This document shows, one piece after another, positions 17,614 to 25,858 of a DNA stretch of 64,000 nt. The DNA is from Bog-473 sp963717455 (GTDB lineage: Bacteria; Actinomycetota; Acidimicrobiia; Acidimicrobiales; RAAP-2): positions 248,001 to 312,000 of the forward strand of contig OY970336.1 in NCBI GenBank assembly GCA_963717455.1. Direction: 5' to 3'. The translations under genes were made by a program, and so were the position numbers. The notes under the pieces were generated by a model. That model was not told the DNA's origin. It ran no database searches and saw nothing but the letters and a program-made list of their open reading frames with translations. Each line of letters opens with the position of its first letter. Position 1 is the first letter of the stretch.

Positions 17614-19023
17614 ATGGGCCCTGACCGCTTGAGCCCCCTGGACGCGTCGTTCCTCCACATCGAGGACCACGTGTCCCACATGCACATCGCATCGGTCGCC
17701 ATCTTCGAAGGCCCGCCGCCGCCCTTCGCCGACATCGTCGCGATGGTGGACGCCAAGCTCGACCTCGTCCCGCGCTACCGCCAGAAGGTGCGGTTCGTCC
17801 CGTTCGAGCTCGGGCGACCGGTCTGGGTGGACGACCCGCACTTCAACATCGAGTACCACCTCCGCCACACCGCGCTCCCCTCCCCCGGGGGCGAGAGCGA
17901 GTTGCGCAAGCTCGTGGGCCGCGTCATGGCGCAGCAGCTCGACCGCTCGAAGCCGCTCTGGGAGATCTGGGTGGTCGAGGGCCTCGAAGACGGCCGGTGG
18001 GCCATGCTGGCCAAGACCCACCACGCGCTGGTCGACGGCATCTCGGGCACCGACCTGCTCGCCGTGATCATGGACCTCAGTCCCGACGCGCCGCGTCCCG
18101 AGCACACCGACTGGGTCCCCCGACCGATGCCATCGGGCCTCGAGCTCATGGTGGACGCGCTGGAGAACATCGTGCGCTCGCCCTACGAGCAGCTCCGCGC
18201 GGCACGGGCGCAGACACGCGTCGTCCGCAGGGTGGTCGGCTACGCGATGGAGGTGGCGGGTGGCCTGTTCGCCCTGAGCGGGCTGGTCCGCCCGATGCCG
18301 CTGTCGAGCCTCAACGGCCCGCTCGGCCCCCACCGGCGCTACGCCTGGGCGACGACGTCGGTCGACGACATCAAGCGGGTGCGCAGGGCGCTCGGGGGGA
18401 CCTTCAACGACGTCGTGCTGGCGTGCATCACCAACGGCTTCCGCGAGCTCCTGCTCTCGCGCGACGAGGACGTCGAGCGCGTGGTGCGCACCCTGGTGCC
18501 GGTCTCGGTGCGGCCGCGCGACGCCTCGGGGAAGGCGGTCGGGGACGGCACGTTCGAGAACAAGGTCTCGGCCATGTTCGCCGAGCTCCCCGTGGACATC
18601 GAGGACCCCGTGCTGCGCCTCCACACCATCACCCACCAGATGAAGGACCTCAAGGACTCCAAGCAGGCGGTGGCCGGGGAGGCACTGACCTCCATGTCGG
18701 GCTTCGCCCCGCCCATGCTGCTGGCGCTCGGGATGCGCCTGGCCACGAGGGCGGGCCAGCGCAACGTCAACACGGTCACCACCAACGTCCCGGGACCCCA
18801 ATTCCCGCTCTTCGCCGCCGGGCGGCGGATGATCCGGGCCTTCCCCTACGTGCCGCTCGGCGGGCAGATCCGCTTCGGGATCGCCATCTTCTCCTACGAC
18901 GGCGAGGTCAATTTCGGGATCACCGGCGACTACGACACCACCGAGGACATCGACGTCCTGTCGGCCGGCATCGAGGACGGGATGACCCAGCTGCTCAAGG
19001 CGTGTGACCAGCCGGCCCCCTGA
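17614..19023 (+). CDS. Wax ester synthase / diacylglycerol acyltransferase (WS/DGAT)
   Basis: The 469-residue enzyme esterifies acyl-CoA with long-chain alcohols or diacylglycerol to make storage wax esters or triacylglycerol. The catalytic motif HHALVDG is at residues 136-142 (H137 and D141 are the expected key residues). Family landmarks are LSPLDASFLHIED at the N terminus, the conserved PLWEIWVVEGL, and the late NVPGPQFPL, part of the WES_acyltransf/DUF1298 layout. Length is usual for the family. It stands 66 bases after a patatin-like lipase gene, and its stop lies three bases from a converging DUF2505 gene. Confidence 0.92.
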   Translation: MGPDRLSPLDASFLHIEDHVSHMHIASVAIFEGPPPPFADIVAMVDAKLDLVPRYRQKVRFVPFELGRPVWVDDPHFNIEYHLRHTALPSPGGESELRKLVGRVMAQQLDRSKPLWEIWVVEGLEDGRWAMLAKTHHALVDGISGTDLLAVIMDLSPDAPRPEHTDWVPRPMPSGLELMVDALENIVRSPYEQLRAARAQTRVVRRVVGYAMEVAGGLFALSGLVRPMPLSSLNGPLGPHRRYAWATTSVDDIKRVRRALGGTFNDVVLACITNGFRELLLSRDEDVERVVRTLVPVSVRPRDASGKAVGDGTFENKVSAMFAELPVDIEDPVLRLHTITHQMKDLKDSKQAVAGEALTSMSGFAPPMLLALGMRLATRAGQRNVNTVTTNVPGPQFPLFAAGRRMIRAFPYVPLGGQIRFGIAIFSYDGEVNFGITGDYDTTEDIDVLSAGIEDGMTQLLKACDQPAP

Positions 19024-19026
19024 GCC

Positions 19027-19512
19027 TCACGACGCCCGCTCGGGGATGCTCGCCACCTCGTCCTCTATGTAGGTGGCCAAGCCCGACACGATGACCCGCT
19101 CGACGGAACGCCCGACGATCGGCACGTGCACCTTGAGGTCGCCGTCGACGGTCACGACCGTGCCCTCGCCCCCCGGCTCGAAGCGGTAGCTCCCGCTGGC
19201 GCTCAAGCGGTCGGGGTAGTGGTCGGGCAGGACCGTCCAGTGGGTGCGCGCCTCGGCGGGTCGCACCTCGGTCCTCGTGATCCACGACATCTTCGTGGGA
19301 TCGATCACCCGGCGCACCGCGGACGACACCGAGCCCGTGAACGCGAAGCGCACCTCAATGAGGGTGTGGTCACCACGGTCGTCATGACGCACCACCTCGA
19401 GGACGGCGATGTCGTCGTTCGCCGGCCGGTCCGCGTAGAAGTCGGGCGAGCCGTAGGCGGCGATCGCCTGCGCCGGCGGCACGGCGACCGCCTGGCGGAT
19501 CGTGATCTTCAC
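19027..19512 (-). CDS. DUF2505-type protein, START-like lipid-binding fold
   Basis: The 161-residue product looks like a DUF2505 family member: a short SRPBCC/START-like domain beginning MKITIRQAVAVPP with the pattern AYGSPDFYADRP. It continues through alternating beta strands to a C-terminal amphipathic helix (VERVIVSGLATYIEDEV). Such proteins are frequent in lipid-rich actinobacteria and have no proven function. It overlaps the start-proximal PPOX gene by four bases (the upstream gene ends at 19509), implying coupling. A lipid-carrier role beside the WS/DGAT gene is inference. Confidence 0.75.
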   Translation of the reverse strand: MKITIRQAVAVPPAQAIAAYGSPDFYADRPANDDIAVLEVVRHDDRGDHTLIEVRFAFTGSVSSAVRRVIDPTKMSWITRTEVRPAEARTHWTVLPDHYPDRLSASGSYRFEPGGEGTVVTVDGDLKVHVPIVGRSVERVIVSGLATYIEDEVASIPERAS

Positions 19513-20009
19513 CCCGGGGCCGGGCGCGTGGCGGGGAGCCCGAGCTTGCGGTGGTCCCAGCTCACGGTCCGCTCCGGGTGGAGCTTGATGGCCACCCGCT
19601 TGTGCAACATGGTCTCGAGGAACGGCTTGAGCTCGTCGGAATAGGCGCCGTAGTAGCGCTCAAACACGCTGACGCCGAGCGTCCAGAGCCTGTCGGGGTC
19701 GTCGACGATCTCCGCCTGGCCGACCAGCTCCACGCCGCGCAGCTCCTCGTAGTAGTCACCGTCCTCGAACAGCAGCGTGCAACGCGGATCCCGGCGCAGG
19801 TTCTGCACCTTCTGGGACTTGGCCTTGGTCTCCACCGTGACGCACCCGTCGAGGAACCCGTACCACATGGCGACGGCGTGGATCGAACCGTCGTGGGACA
19901 GCGAGCACATCGTCATGGCGCGTCGTTCGGCCAGGAACGCCTCGACCTCGTCGGGCGTCATCGCAATGGCCTTGCGCTGGTTCACGCCGTGGCCCATAGC
20001 CTCGGTCAT
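19509..20009 (-). CDS. PPOX-fold (pyridoxamine-phosphate-oxidase-like) flavin/F420 protein
   Basis: The 166-residue protein has the split-barrel fold of PPOX enzymes that bind FMN, F420 or haem. It opens with MTPDEVEAFLAERRAMTM and SHDGSIHAVAMWYGFLDG, followed by KAKSQKVQNLRRDPRCTLLF, a pattern seen in PPOX-class F420-dependent oxidoreductases. I selected the ATG at 20009, preceded by GGGAGG at good spacing; frames further upstream are unsupported. The reaction is unknown, perhaps reduction of a small unsaturated or quinone-like molecule. An inverted repeat sits about 60 bases upstream. Confidence 0.8.
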   Translation of the reverse strand: MTEAMGHGVNQRKAIAMTPDEVEAFLAERRAMTMCSLSHDGSIHAVAMWYGFLDGCVTVETKAKSQKVQNLRRDPRCTLLFEDGDYYEELRGVELVGQAEIVDDPDRLWTLGVSVFERYYGAYSDELKPFLETMLHKRVAIKLHPERTVSWDHRKLGLPATRPAPG

Positions 20010-20441
20010 CGGGCACCTCCCACTCGTGTGCCAGGGAGCGTAACGCCCTGGGCAGGGACGGAGCAGTGAAGAGTTCATCTTCAGTCCACTTGTTGGTTGC
20101 ACCCGTTTCACGGCACGTTCACCTCGGCTCCGTAGCGTGAGACCCGATGGCGCCCGTCGATCAGCAGTTGGATCATGCCGGCCGGGATACCCGTTCCGCT
20201 CCCGTGGCCGGACGCCATCACGGCCAGGAAGCCCTGGCCGAGGTCATCAGGTTCCGAACGGCGCGCGCACACGGCGGCGGGCTCATCGGGTCCTTGGTCA
20301 CCATGGCGCGGGTATTCGCCTCCCCGCGTGCTCAGGCGGCGCCGGTGCGATCTTCCCCCCATCCGCCGTCGTCGCCTGTCCCTCGCCCCCTGTTCATCCC
20401 TCCCCGGGTCCCCCACGACGCTGCCTGAGGCGGACCACAAC
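20010..20441. other. 432-bp intergenic region between divergent PPOX and response-regulator genes
   Basis: Apart from the inverted repeat at 20067-20083 I see no clear element. A reverse-strand frame ending at 20108 has a plausible-looking last 40 residues (AGMIQLLIDGRHRVSRYG) but no supportable start and poor composition upstream. It could be a decayed gene end. Confidence 0.4.
20067..20083. promoter_or_regulatory. Inverted repeat TGAAGA-N5-TCTTCA upstream of the PPOX gene
   Basis: Six-base arms TGAAGA and TCTTCA flank GTTCA. The repeat lies 58 bases upstream of the PPOX start on the reverse strand, a position suited to an operator. The regulator is unknown; the orphan response regulator at 20442 is one candidate. 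Confidence 0.4.
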
Positions 20442-21188
20442 GTGGCGATCGCACACGCACCGGCAACCAGCGGCCGGCCCCCCCTCACGGGCCCGGCCCG
20501 GGACAACCGCCCCCTCGTCCTGGTGGTCGACGACGAGGAGTCCTACCGCCAAGCCCTCGCGTCGGGCCTGACCCGGGAGGGCTTCGCGGTCGAGAGCGCG
20601 GGGGACGGGCACGAGGCGCTCCGCCTCTTCCACCGGGTGCACCCCGATCTGGTCCTCCTCGACGTGATGTTGCCCGACCAGTCGGGGATCGAGATCTGCC
20701 AGCAGATGCGGAGCCTCAAGCCGGTGCCGATCATCATGGTGACGGCCCGCGACTCCGAGGTCGACATCGTGCTCGGCCTCGAGCTCGGCGCCAGCGACTA
20801 CGTGGCCAAGCCGTTCCGCCTGCGCGAGCTGGTCGCCCGCATGCGGGCCGTGCTGCGGCGCGGCATGGCCGTGGCCGAGCACCATGAAGAGGTCCTCGCC
20901 GTCGGGCCGGTGCGCCTCGACGCCGGTCGCCGCGAGGTCACGGTCAGTGACGTCCCCGTCGACCTGTCCCGCAAGGAATTCGACCTCCTCGCCCTGCTGA
21001 TGTCGCACAGCGGCCAGGTCGTCACCAGGGACTGGTGCATCGACCGGCTGTGGTGGGACCAGGAGCTGACCGACACTCGCACCCTCGACACCCACATCAA
21101 GCGCCTGCGCCGCAAGATCGAGCCAGACCCGGCCAACCCGCGCCACCTGGTCACCGTGCGGGGCGTGGGCTTCCGCTTCGAGGCCTGA
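20442..21188 (+). CDS. Orphan response regulator, OmpR/PhoB type
   Basis: The 248-residue regulator has a receiver domain (acidic pair in VLVVDDEESYRQAL, phosphoacceptor aspartate in VLLDVMLPDQSG, threonine in MVTARD, lysine in AKPFRLREL). A C-terminal winged helix follows (LSRKEFDLLALLM through VTVRGVGFRFE), typical of PhoB/RegX3-like regulators. The GTG at 20442 is my start: it follows TGAGGCGG and leaves a short flexible N terminus. Upstream in-frame codons give a low-quality Arg/Pro-rich run. No histidine kinase gene is adjacent, so the partner must be elsewhere. Confidence 0.9.
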   Translation: MAIAHAPATSGRPPLTGPARDNRPLVLVVDDEESYRQALASGLTREGFAVESAGDGHEALRLFHRVHPDLVLLDVMLPDQSGIEICQQMRSLKPVPIIMVTARDSEVDIVLGLELGASDYVAKPFRLRELVARMRAVLRRGMAVAEHHEEVLAVGPVRLDAGRREVTVSDVPVDLSRKEFDLLALLMSHSGQVVTRDWCIDRLWWDQELTDTRTLDTHIKRLRRKIEPDPANPRHLVTVRGVGFRFEA

Positions 21189-21226
21189 CCCGGCACGCAA
21201 CGGCCGCTTCGCTCTACATTGAGCTG

Positions 21227-21685
21227 ATGCGCAAAGGCGATGCCGTCCCCGATTTCGAGCTCCCCGACCAGACGGGCACACCCCGCACCCTCAGCGGGTT
21301 CTTGGCCAACGGGCCCGTCGTGCTCTTCTTCTACCCCGCGGCCATGACGTACGGCTGCACGAAGGAGAGCTGTCACTTCCGTGACCTGGCCGCCGAGTTC
21401 GCCGCCGTCGGTGCGCAGCCGGTCGGCATCAGCGCCGACACCGTCGACAAGCAGAAGCGCTTCGACGAGAAGGAGTCGCTCGGCTTCCCTCTGCTGTCGG
21501 ACCCCGACCGCGTGGTGGCGGCCCAGCTCGGAGCGAAGCGGGGCCCCAGCTTCCTGCCCAACAAGCGGATGACCTTCGTCATCGACACCGACCGCACGAT
21601 CCTCGACGTGATCCACTCCGAGGTGTCCATGGGCTCCCACGCCGACAAGGCGCTCGCCCTCCTCAAGGCGCGCCCCGCTGCCTGA
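21227..21685 (+). CDS. bcp: Peroxiredoxin, BCP/PrxQ type
   Basis: The 152-residue thiol peroxidase reduces hydroperoxides using thioredoxin-type partners. The active site is YPAAMTYGCTKESC, where C44 is peroxidatic (PxxxTxxC context) and C49, five residues on, is the resolving cysteine. This spacing marks the atypical two-cysteine PrxQ/BCP class. Length and the N-terminal GDAVPDFELPDQTG fit the family. Its stop (21683-21685) overlaps the apparent start of the SDR gene, suggesting coupling. Confidence 0.92.
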   Translation: MRKGDAVPDFELPDQTGTPRTLSGFLANGPVVLFFYPAAMTYGCTKESCHFRDLAAEFAAVGAQPVGISADTVDKQKRFDEKESLGFPLLSDPDRVVAAQLGAKRGPSFLPNKRMTFVIDTDRTILDVIHSEVSMGSHADKALALLKARPAA

Positions 21686-22499
21686 GCGCGCCGTCGTCAT
21701 CACCGGCGCGGCATCAGGGATCGGCGCCGCCACCACGAGCCGCCTGCGCGCCGCAGGGCAGCGGGTCGTGGGGGTCGACGTGGACGAGGCCGACGTGGTG
21801 GCCGACCTGGGCACCCCGGACGGGCGGGCACGGGCCATCGCCGAGGTGGCCGAGCGTTGCGGCGGGACGTTGGCCGGCGTGGTGACCTGCGCCGGGCTGG
21901 CCGGATCCCCGAGCCGTGCCGGGTCGCTGCTGGCCGCGGTGAACTACTTCGGCACGGTGGAGGTCCTCGAGGGGCTGCGCCCACTGCTGGCGCCGGGGGG
22001 CGCCGCCGTGGCGATCAGCTCCAACTCGACCACGGTGCAGCCGGCCATTCCGGCCGACCTCGTGGACGCCTGCCTGGCTCACGACGAAGAGCTGAGCGCG
22101 CGTATCGCGGATGCCCGGGGCTCCCTGGTGGCCTACCCCGCCACGAAGCTGGCGGTGGCGCACTGGGTCAGGCGCCAGGCGACGGGGCCCGAGTGGGCTG
22201 GTGCGGGGCTCCGGCTCAACGCGATCGCACCGGGCATGATCGACACGCCGATGGTGGCGGCCATGCGGGCCGACCCCGAGACCGGCCCCCTGCTCGGCAT
22301 GCTCCCCATCCCGGTCGGGCGCCCCGGCCGGCCCGAGGAGATCGCCGCGCTGATCGAGTTCCTGCTCGGCCCCGACGGCGCGTTCTTCTGCGGGTCGGTG
22401 GTCTTCTGCGACGGTGGCAGCGACGCACTGCTGCGCAGCCGGGACTGGCCGGCCGCCTGGGACATCTCCGTGCGCGACCTGGGTCGGCAACTCTCCTGA
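21678..22499 (+). CDS. Short-chain dehydrogenase/reductase (SDR), probable CTG start
   Basis: This NAD(P)-dependent oxidoreductase of about 273 residues has the Rossmann motif VVITGAASGIGAAT right at its N terminus, a catalytic serine in AISSNSTT and the YxxxK pair in YPATK. The cofactor-binding strand begins only a few codons after 21678. The first ATG/GTG/TTG in frame (GTG at 21768) would delete it, so I place the start at the CTG at 21678, overlapping the peroxiredoxin stop. CTG starts are rare; an indel that removed a normal start is the alternative. The sequence after PGMIDTPMVAAM resembles 3-alpha-hydroxysteroid dehydrogenase-like SDRs. Substrate unknown. Confidence 0.8.
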   Translation: MPERAVVITGAASGIGAATTSRLRAAGQRVVGVDVDEADVVADLGTPDGRARAIAEVAERCGGTLAGVVTCAGLAGSPSRAGSLLAAVNYFGTVEVLEGLRPLLAPGGAAVAISSNSTTVQPAIPADLVDACLAHDEELSARIADARGSLVAYPATKLAVAHWVRRQATGPEWAGAGLRLNAIAPGMIDTPMVAAMRADPETGPLLGMLPIPVGRPGRPEEIAALIEFLLGPDGAFFCGSVVFCDGGSDALLRSRDWPAAWDISVRDLGRQLS

Positions 22500-22546
22500 C
22501 TCACCACACGCCGGGGCCGTCCTCGGGCCGACCATAGGCTGCTGCC

Positions 22547-23791
22547 ATGCCGGGCCGGATCCTGGTGGACACCACCCCGCTGCGCGAGAGCCGCGACTTC
22601 CGGCTGCTGTTCACCGGGCAGCTCATCTCCATCATGGGGACGCAGCTGACCGTCGTCGCGATCCCCTACCAGGTGTACTCCATGACCCACTCCTCGTTGC
22701 AGGTGGGTGCCATCAGCATGGCCCAGCTCATCCCGTTCCTCGCCGGCGCCCTGTCCGCCGGTCCGATCGGCGACGCGGTCGACAAGCGGCGCATCATGAT
22801 CTGGACGGCGGCCGCCATGACGCTCACGAGCACCGCCATGGCCGTGAACGCCGCCGTGGCCCACCCGTCGCTCGCGGTGCTCTACGTCGTGAGCTCCCTG
22901 GCCGCCGGCCTCATGGGGTTCTCCAACACTGCCCGCATGGCGTCAGTGCCCGGCATGGTCGAGCGCCGGCAGCTCGCGGCCGCCGCGGCGATGATGCAGA
23001 TCGTCTTCCAGGTCGGCGTCATCGTCGGCCCGGCGCTCTCGGGCCTCCTGCTCGGGATCGGGCTCCCGCTCGTCTACGCGCTCGACGCGGTGTCCTTCGT
23101 CGTGGCCACCGTCACCTCGGCCATGCTCCGGCCGATCCCGCCGGCGGAAGGCGCCGGGGGCCTCTCGCCTTGGCAGTCGACCAGGGAGGGGCTGCGCTAC
23201 CTCCGCTCGCGCCAGGCGCTGCAGGGCGTCTACCTGATCGACATCAACGCCATGGTGTTCGGCATGCCCCGGGCGCTCTTCCCCGCCATGGCGGGTGCGG
23301 TCTTCGGGGGTGGCACCGTCGCGCTCGGCTTCCTCTATGCCGCGCCGGGCGTCGGCGCGCTGATCGGCGCCGTCACCACGGGTTGGGTGGCCAACCTGCG
23401 CCGCCAGGGGTGGGCGGTGATCGTGGCCGTCTCGGTGTGGGGCGCCGCCATCGCACTGTTCGGGCTGGTCGACACGCTCTGGGTCGGGCTCGTGCTGCTC
23501 GCGGTGGCAGGGTGGGCCGACGTGATCTCCGCCGTCCTGCGCAACACCATGCTGCAGAGCTCCGTCCCCGAGCGCTTCCGCAGCCGCATGTCGTCGATCC
23601 AGATGGCCGTCGTGCAGGGCGGCCCACGCGTGGGCGACATGGAGTCTGGCGCCGTGGCCACGCTGACGAGCGTGGAGTTCTCGGTGATCTCCGGCGGCCT
23701 GGCGTGCATCGTCGGCGCCGCTGTCATCGGCGCACTCATGCCGGCGTTCCGCCACTACGTGTCGGGCGAGGTCGACGACGTGCCCGTATGA
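22547..23791 (+). CDS. MFS transporter, MFS_3 / enterobactin-exporter-like
   Basis: The 414-residue protein has about twelve hydrophobic helices and begins RILVDTTPLRESRDFRLLFT. That start, with GDAVDKRRIMIWTAAAM as the loop 2-3 motif, is typical of the MFS_3 group of small-molecule exporters. The middle loop GLSPWQSTREGLRYLRSRQ and ERFRSRMSSIQ in the second half agree. It lies between the SDR and PIG-L genes on the same strand with short gaps. The exported substrate is not readable. Confidence 0.87.
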   Translation: MPGRILVDTTPLRESRDFRLLFTGQLISIMGTQLTVVAIPYQVYSMTHSSLQVGAISMAQLIPFLAGALSAGPIGDAVDKRRIMIWTAAAMTLTSTAMAVNAAVAHPSLAVLYVVSSLAAGLMGFSNTARMASVPGMVERRQLAAAAAMMQIVFQVGVIVGPALSGLLLGIGLPLVYALDAVSFVVATVTSAMLRPIPPAEGAGGLSPWQSTREGLRYLRSRQALQGVYLIDINAMVFGMPRALFPAMAGAVFGGGTVALGFLYAAPGVGALIGAVTTGWVANLRRQGWAVIVAVSVWGAAIALFGLVDTLWVGLVLLAVAGWADVISAVLRNTMLQSSVPERFRSRMSSIQMAVVQGGPRVGDMESGAVATLTSVEFSVISGGLACIVGAAVIGALMPAFRHYVSGEVDDVPV

Positions 23792-23798
23792 TCCGCCC

Positions 23799-24569
23799 GT
23801 GAGCAACACCTTCGCTGAGCCGACATGGGGCGAGGTCGACCCCGCCGCGTTCGCGCGCATCGTCGTGGTCTCCCCCCACTTCGACGACGCCGCCATGGGG
23901 GCGGGCCACCTCATCGCGAGCTACGACAACACCACGGTCATCACCGTGCTCGGAGGCGCACCACCCGCCTACCCGGAAGAGCCGTCGGACTGGGACGCCC
24001 TGGGCGGGTTCGTCGCCGGCGACGACGTCGTCGCGGTGCGCCGTGAGGAGGACGTGGCCGCCATGTCGGTCCTCGAGTCGGGCTACCGCTGGCTCGACTT
24101 CGCCGACCACCAGTACCTGGCTCCAGAGGACCGCCCTCGACCGGCCGACGTGGCACCCGTCCTCGGGGCCGCCATCGCCGAGCTCGATCCGACCTCCGTC
24201 TTCTTCCCGATGGGGCTCGCCAACCCCGACCACGTCATGGTGCACGAGGCCAGCCTGTTGGTGCGCGAGGAGCAGCCGGACCGGGAGTGGTTCTGCTACG
24301 AGGACCACGGCTACAAGCACATCCCGGGGCTCCTGGCCTGGCGGGTCGCCAAGTTGCTGCGCTCGCACCCCTGGCCGACCCCCGCCATCGTCCCCCACGT
24401 CCCCGACGAGGAGCGCAAGCGCCGCGCCATCTGGGCCTACACCTCACAGATCCCTCCCCTCGAGCGCGACCACGCACTCACGGCGCGCATGGCGGGCCGT
24501 GTCCCCGAGCAGTTCTGGCGCCTGGCGCCGCCCCCGCAGGGGTGGGAGGCGCTCGCCGACTTCATCTGA
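23799..24569 (+). CDS. PIG-L/LmbE family zinc deacetylase
   Basis: The 256-residue enzyme belongs to the family that removes acetyl groups from N-acetylglucosamine-type sugars (MshB and Mca of mycothiol metabolism are members). The zinc and catalytic motif is SPHFDDAAMGAGH (H27, D29, D30), and a second metal-ligand cluster is NPDHVMVHEA. It starts at a GTG eight bases after the MFS stop, so it is probably co-transcribed with it. The absence of MshB-specific context means the substrate could be another amino-sugar conjugate. Strong hairpins follow. Confidence 0.85.
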   Translation: MSNTFAEPTWGEVDPAAFARIVVVSPHFDDAAMGAGHLIASYDNTTVITVLGGAPPAYPEEPSDWDALGGFVAGDDVVAVRREEDVAAMSVLESGYRWLDFADHQYLAPEDRPRPADVAPVLGAAIAELDPTSVFFPMGLANPDHVMVHEASLLVREEQPDREWFCYEDHGYKHIPGLLAWRVAKLLRSHPWPTPAIVPHVPDEERKRRAIWAYTSQIPPLERDHALTARMAGRVPEQFWRLAPPPQGWEALADFI

Positions 24570-24588
24570 GTCCCCAGGTGGGCGCGAA

Positions 24589-24621
24589 ACGACCCGCCCG
24601 GGGGGAGTACGGGCGGGTCGT
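24589..24621 (+). terminator. Stem-loop with perfect 12-bp stem
   Basis: ACGACCCGCCCG pairs fully with CGGGCGGGTCGT around a 9-base loop, 19 bases after the deacetylase stop. No T-run follows, as is common for actinobacterial terminators. A second hairpin follows at 24629. Confidence 0.7.
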
Positions 24622-24628
24622 CCGCAGG

Positions 24629-24648
24629 ACCTCAGTGACCGCTGAGGT
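24629..24648 (+). terminator. Second hairpin, 7-bp stem
   Basis: ACCTCAG and CTGAGGT pair around TGACCG immediately after the 12-bp stem-loop. The pair probably acts as a tandem terminator for the operon ending at 24569. Confidence 0.5.
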
Positions 24649-24916
24649 GTTCGCTCCGATCAGGCCAGGGCCGGCTGGGGGGTGGGCACGGCACCTGGAC
24701 GCTCCCCTCCTCACGCGGCTCGGGCGCCCCACAACCGATTGTGGGCTGCGCCAATCCGGGGCGCAAGGGAGCGGCGGCAGAGTTCACGAACCCGAAACGA
24801 CTCCGACTCCTCCACCAGGGGTTTTCAACCGCCGTTCCGGGCAGCAGACCCGCGCAAGATGGGACATTCAGCCCTACCGGCCTTGCGGGCCGAACGGTCA
24901 CCATCATGGGGTGGTC
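24649..24916 (+). other. Leader-like intergenic segment upstream of the 24917 gene
   Basis: No gene is visible. CCCACAA (24728-24734) pairs with TTGTGGG (24739-24745) around four bases. After it comes a stretch with CCGGGGCGCAAGGG, GGCAG and CGAACCCGA. The similar order CCGGGGGCGCAAGGGG, GGCAG, CGAACCGA is found near 26768-26812. A structured RNA leader is possible but unproven. Confidence 0.3.
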
Positions 24917-25240
24917 ATGTATGTCGACCTCCTGACGCGGGCCCTTGGCAAAGGAGAGGAAGGGCACAGGTCCGACGACCTGCTGCTGGCCGACCTCGTG
25001 CACTCCCGGGCCAGGCTTCGAGCGACCGAAGGGGACACGCGGGCCCCCGTTGCTGAGGCGCTGGCCCGGGAGCTCTCATACGACGCCGCGCTGATCCGGC
25101 TCTGCGAGTCGCGCCGGGTGCCGACCGGACCGGCCGACTTCACCCACCCGGTGCGCGAACGCGCCCGACTGGAGCACGAGCTCATCGCTCGCGGCGTCGA
25201 GCTCTCGGCAGAGCCCGACCTGCAAGCGCAGCCCGCCTAG
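24917..25240 (+). CDS. Hypothetical protein (107 aa)
   Basis: I do not recognise the family. The product is a soluble helical protein (LLLADLVHSRARL, VAEALARELSYDAALIRLC, HPVRERARLEHELIARGVEL). The layout suggests a small helical bundle that may bind another protein. The ATG at 24917 is preceded by ATGGGGTGG, a weak ribosome site. Its end overlaps the end of the converging gene at 25237 by four bases. Confidence 0.65.
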   Translation: MYVDLLTRALGKGEEGHRSDDLLLADLVHSRARLRATEGDTRAPVAEALARELSYDAALIRLCESRRVPTGPADFTHPVRERARLEHELIARGVELSAEPDLQAQPA

Positions 25241-25728
25241 CCCGCTGCGGCTTCCGCCGGCGCCTTCGGGGCGCGGGCGACGCTCAATGCACGGACGAGC
25301 ACCTTCGTGCTCAGCGGTCCCCCGATCACCTCGCACTCAGGGGCCTCCTCGGCCCACCTCGCCGCTGATCCCCGCGGCGCGACGACCACGACGGGCGTCT
25401 CGGGAGCCTGCGCATCAAGGGCCCGCACGACCTCCTCACTCCGCGGGTCGCGCAGGTCCAGGGAGCTCACCACGGCGTCGGCCTCGTCGAGCAGCTGGCA
25501 GTGCCCGGTGGCCGACAGGGCGCATCGGGGGGAGAAACCGCCCTGTGGCCCGGGACACCACGTCATGCGATAACCATTGCGGCGCAGCACCTTCCAGGCG
25601 GCATGCGCCTCGGCCCCGTCCGGTGACTCGAAGAGCACCAGGGGCCCGCTCTCGTCGTCCTGCGCTTCGTCCGGCCAGCCGCGGGCGAAGTCCTGACCCA
25701 GCGGGCGTCGCATGCAGTTCTTGAACAC
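25237..25728 (-). CDS. Cysteine-containing receiver-like protein divergent from Rrf2
   Basis: The 163-residue protein begins VFKNCMRRPLG from a GTG preceded by GGGAGG. Its middle carries cysteines in TWCPGPQGGFSPRC and ALSATGHC. The second half (ADAVVSSLDLRDP, TPVVVVAP, IGGPLSTKVLVRAL) has the strand-helix rhythm of a response-regulator receiver without the full acidic pocket. I know no named family. It is transcribed divergently from an Rrf2-type Fe-S regulator, so it may be that regulator's target and itself hold a metal or redox site. That is inference. Confidence 0.6.
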   Translation of the reverse strand: MFKNCMRRPLGQDFARGWPDEAQDDESGPLVLFESPDGAEAHAAWKVLRRNGYRMTWCPGPQGGFSPRCALSATGHCQLLDEADAVVSSLDLRDPRSEEVVRALDAQAPETPVVVVAPRGSAARWAEEAPECEVIGGPLSTKVLVRALSVARAPKAPAEAAAG

Positions 25729-25787
25729 GGCAACCTCCCTTCTGTCGCTGCCGGGCCGGCAGGGCTCGGTATCTCGCTTTCCTACCG

Positions 25788-25800
25788 TTAGAATATAGAG
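25788..25800. promoter_or_regulatory. AT-rich promoter/operator box between divergent genes
   Basis: TTAGAATATAGAG is strikingly AT-rich for this genome and lies 59 bases upstream of the Rrf2 start and 60 bases upstream of the divergent GTG at 25728. It contains -10-like hexamers in both orientations and is the natural place for Rrf2 binding. Confidence 0.45.
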
Positions 25801-25858
25801 GATTGGGGCGCCGTCAAGGGACTTTGGTCCCGCTCCGCCCAGTGGAGAATGGGGGCAC

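Noticed and set aside
20108..20506. Reverse-strand frame ending ...LLIDGRHRVSRYG
   Set aside because: Only the last 40 residues look protein-like; no supportable start and no recognised family.
24755..24800. Possible c-di-AMP (ydaO) or c-di-GMP riboswitch
   Set aside because: Some words (CGCAAGGG, GAGCGG) resemble these leaders but the order and conserved core do not match well; kept only as a generic leader-like segment.
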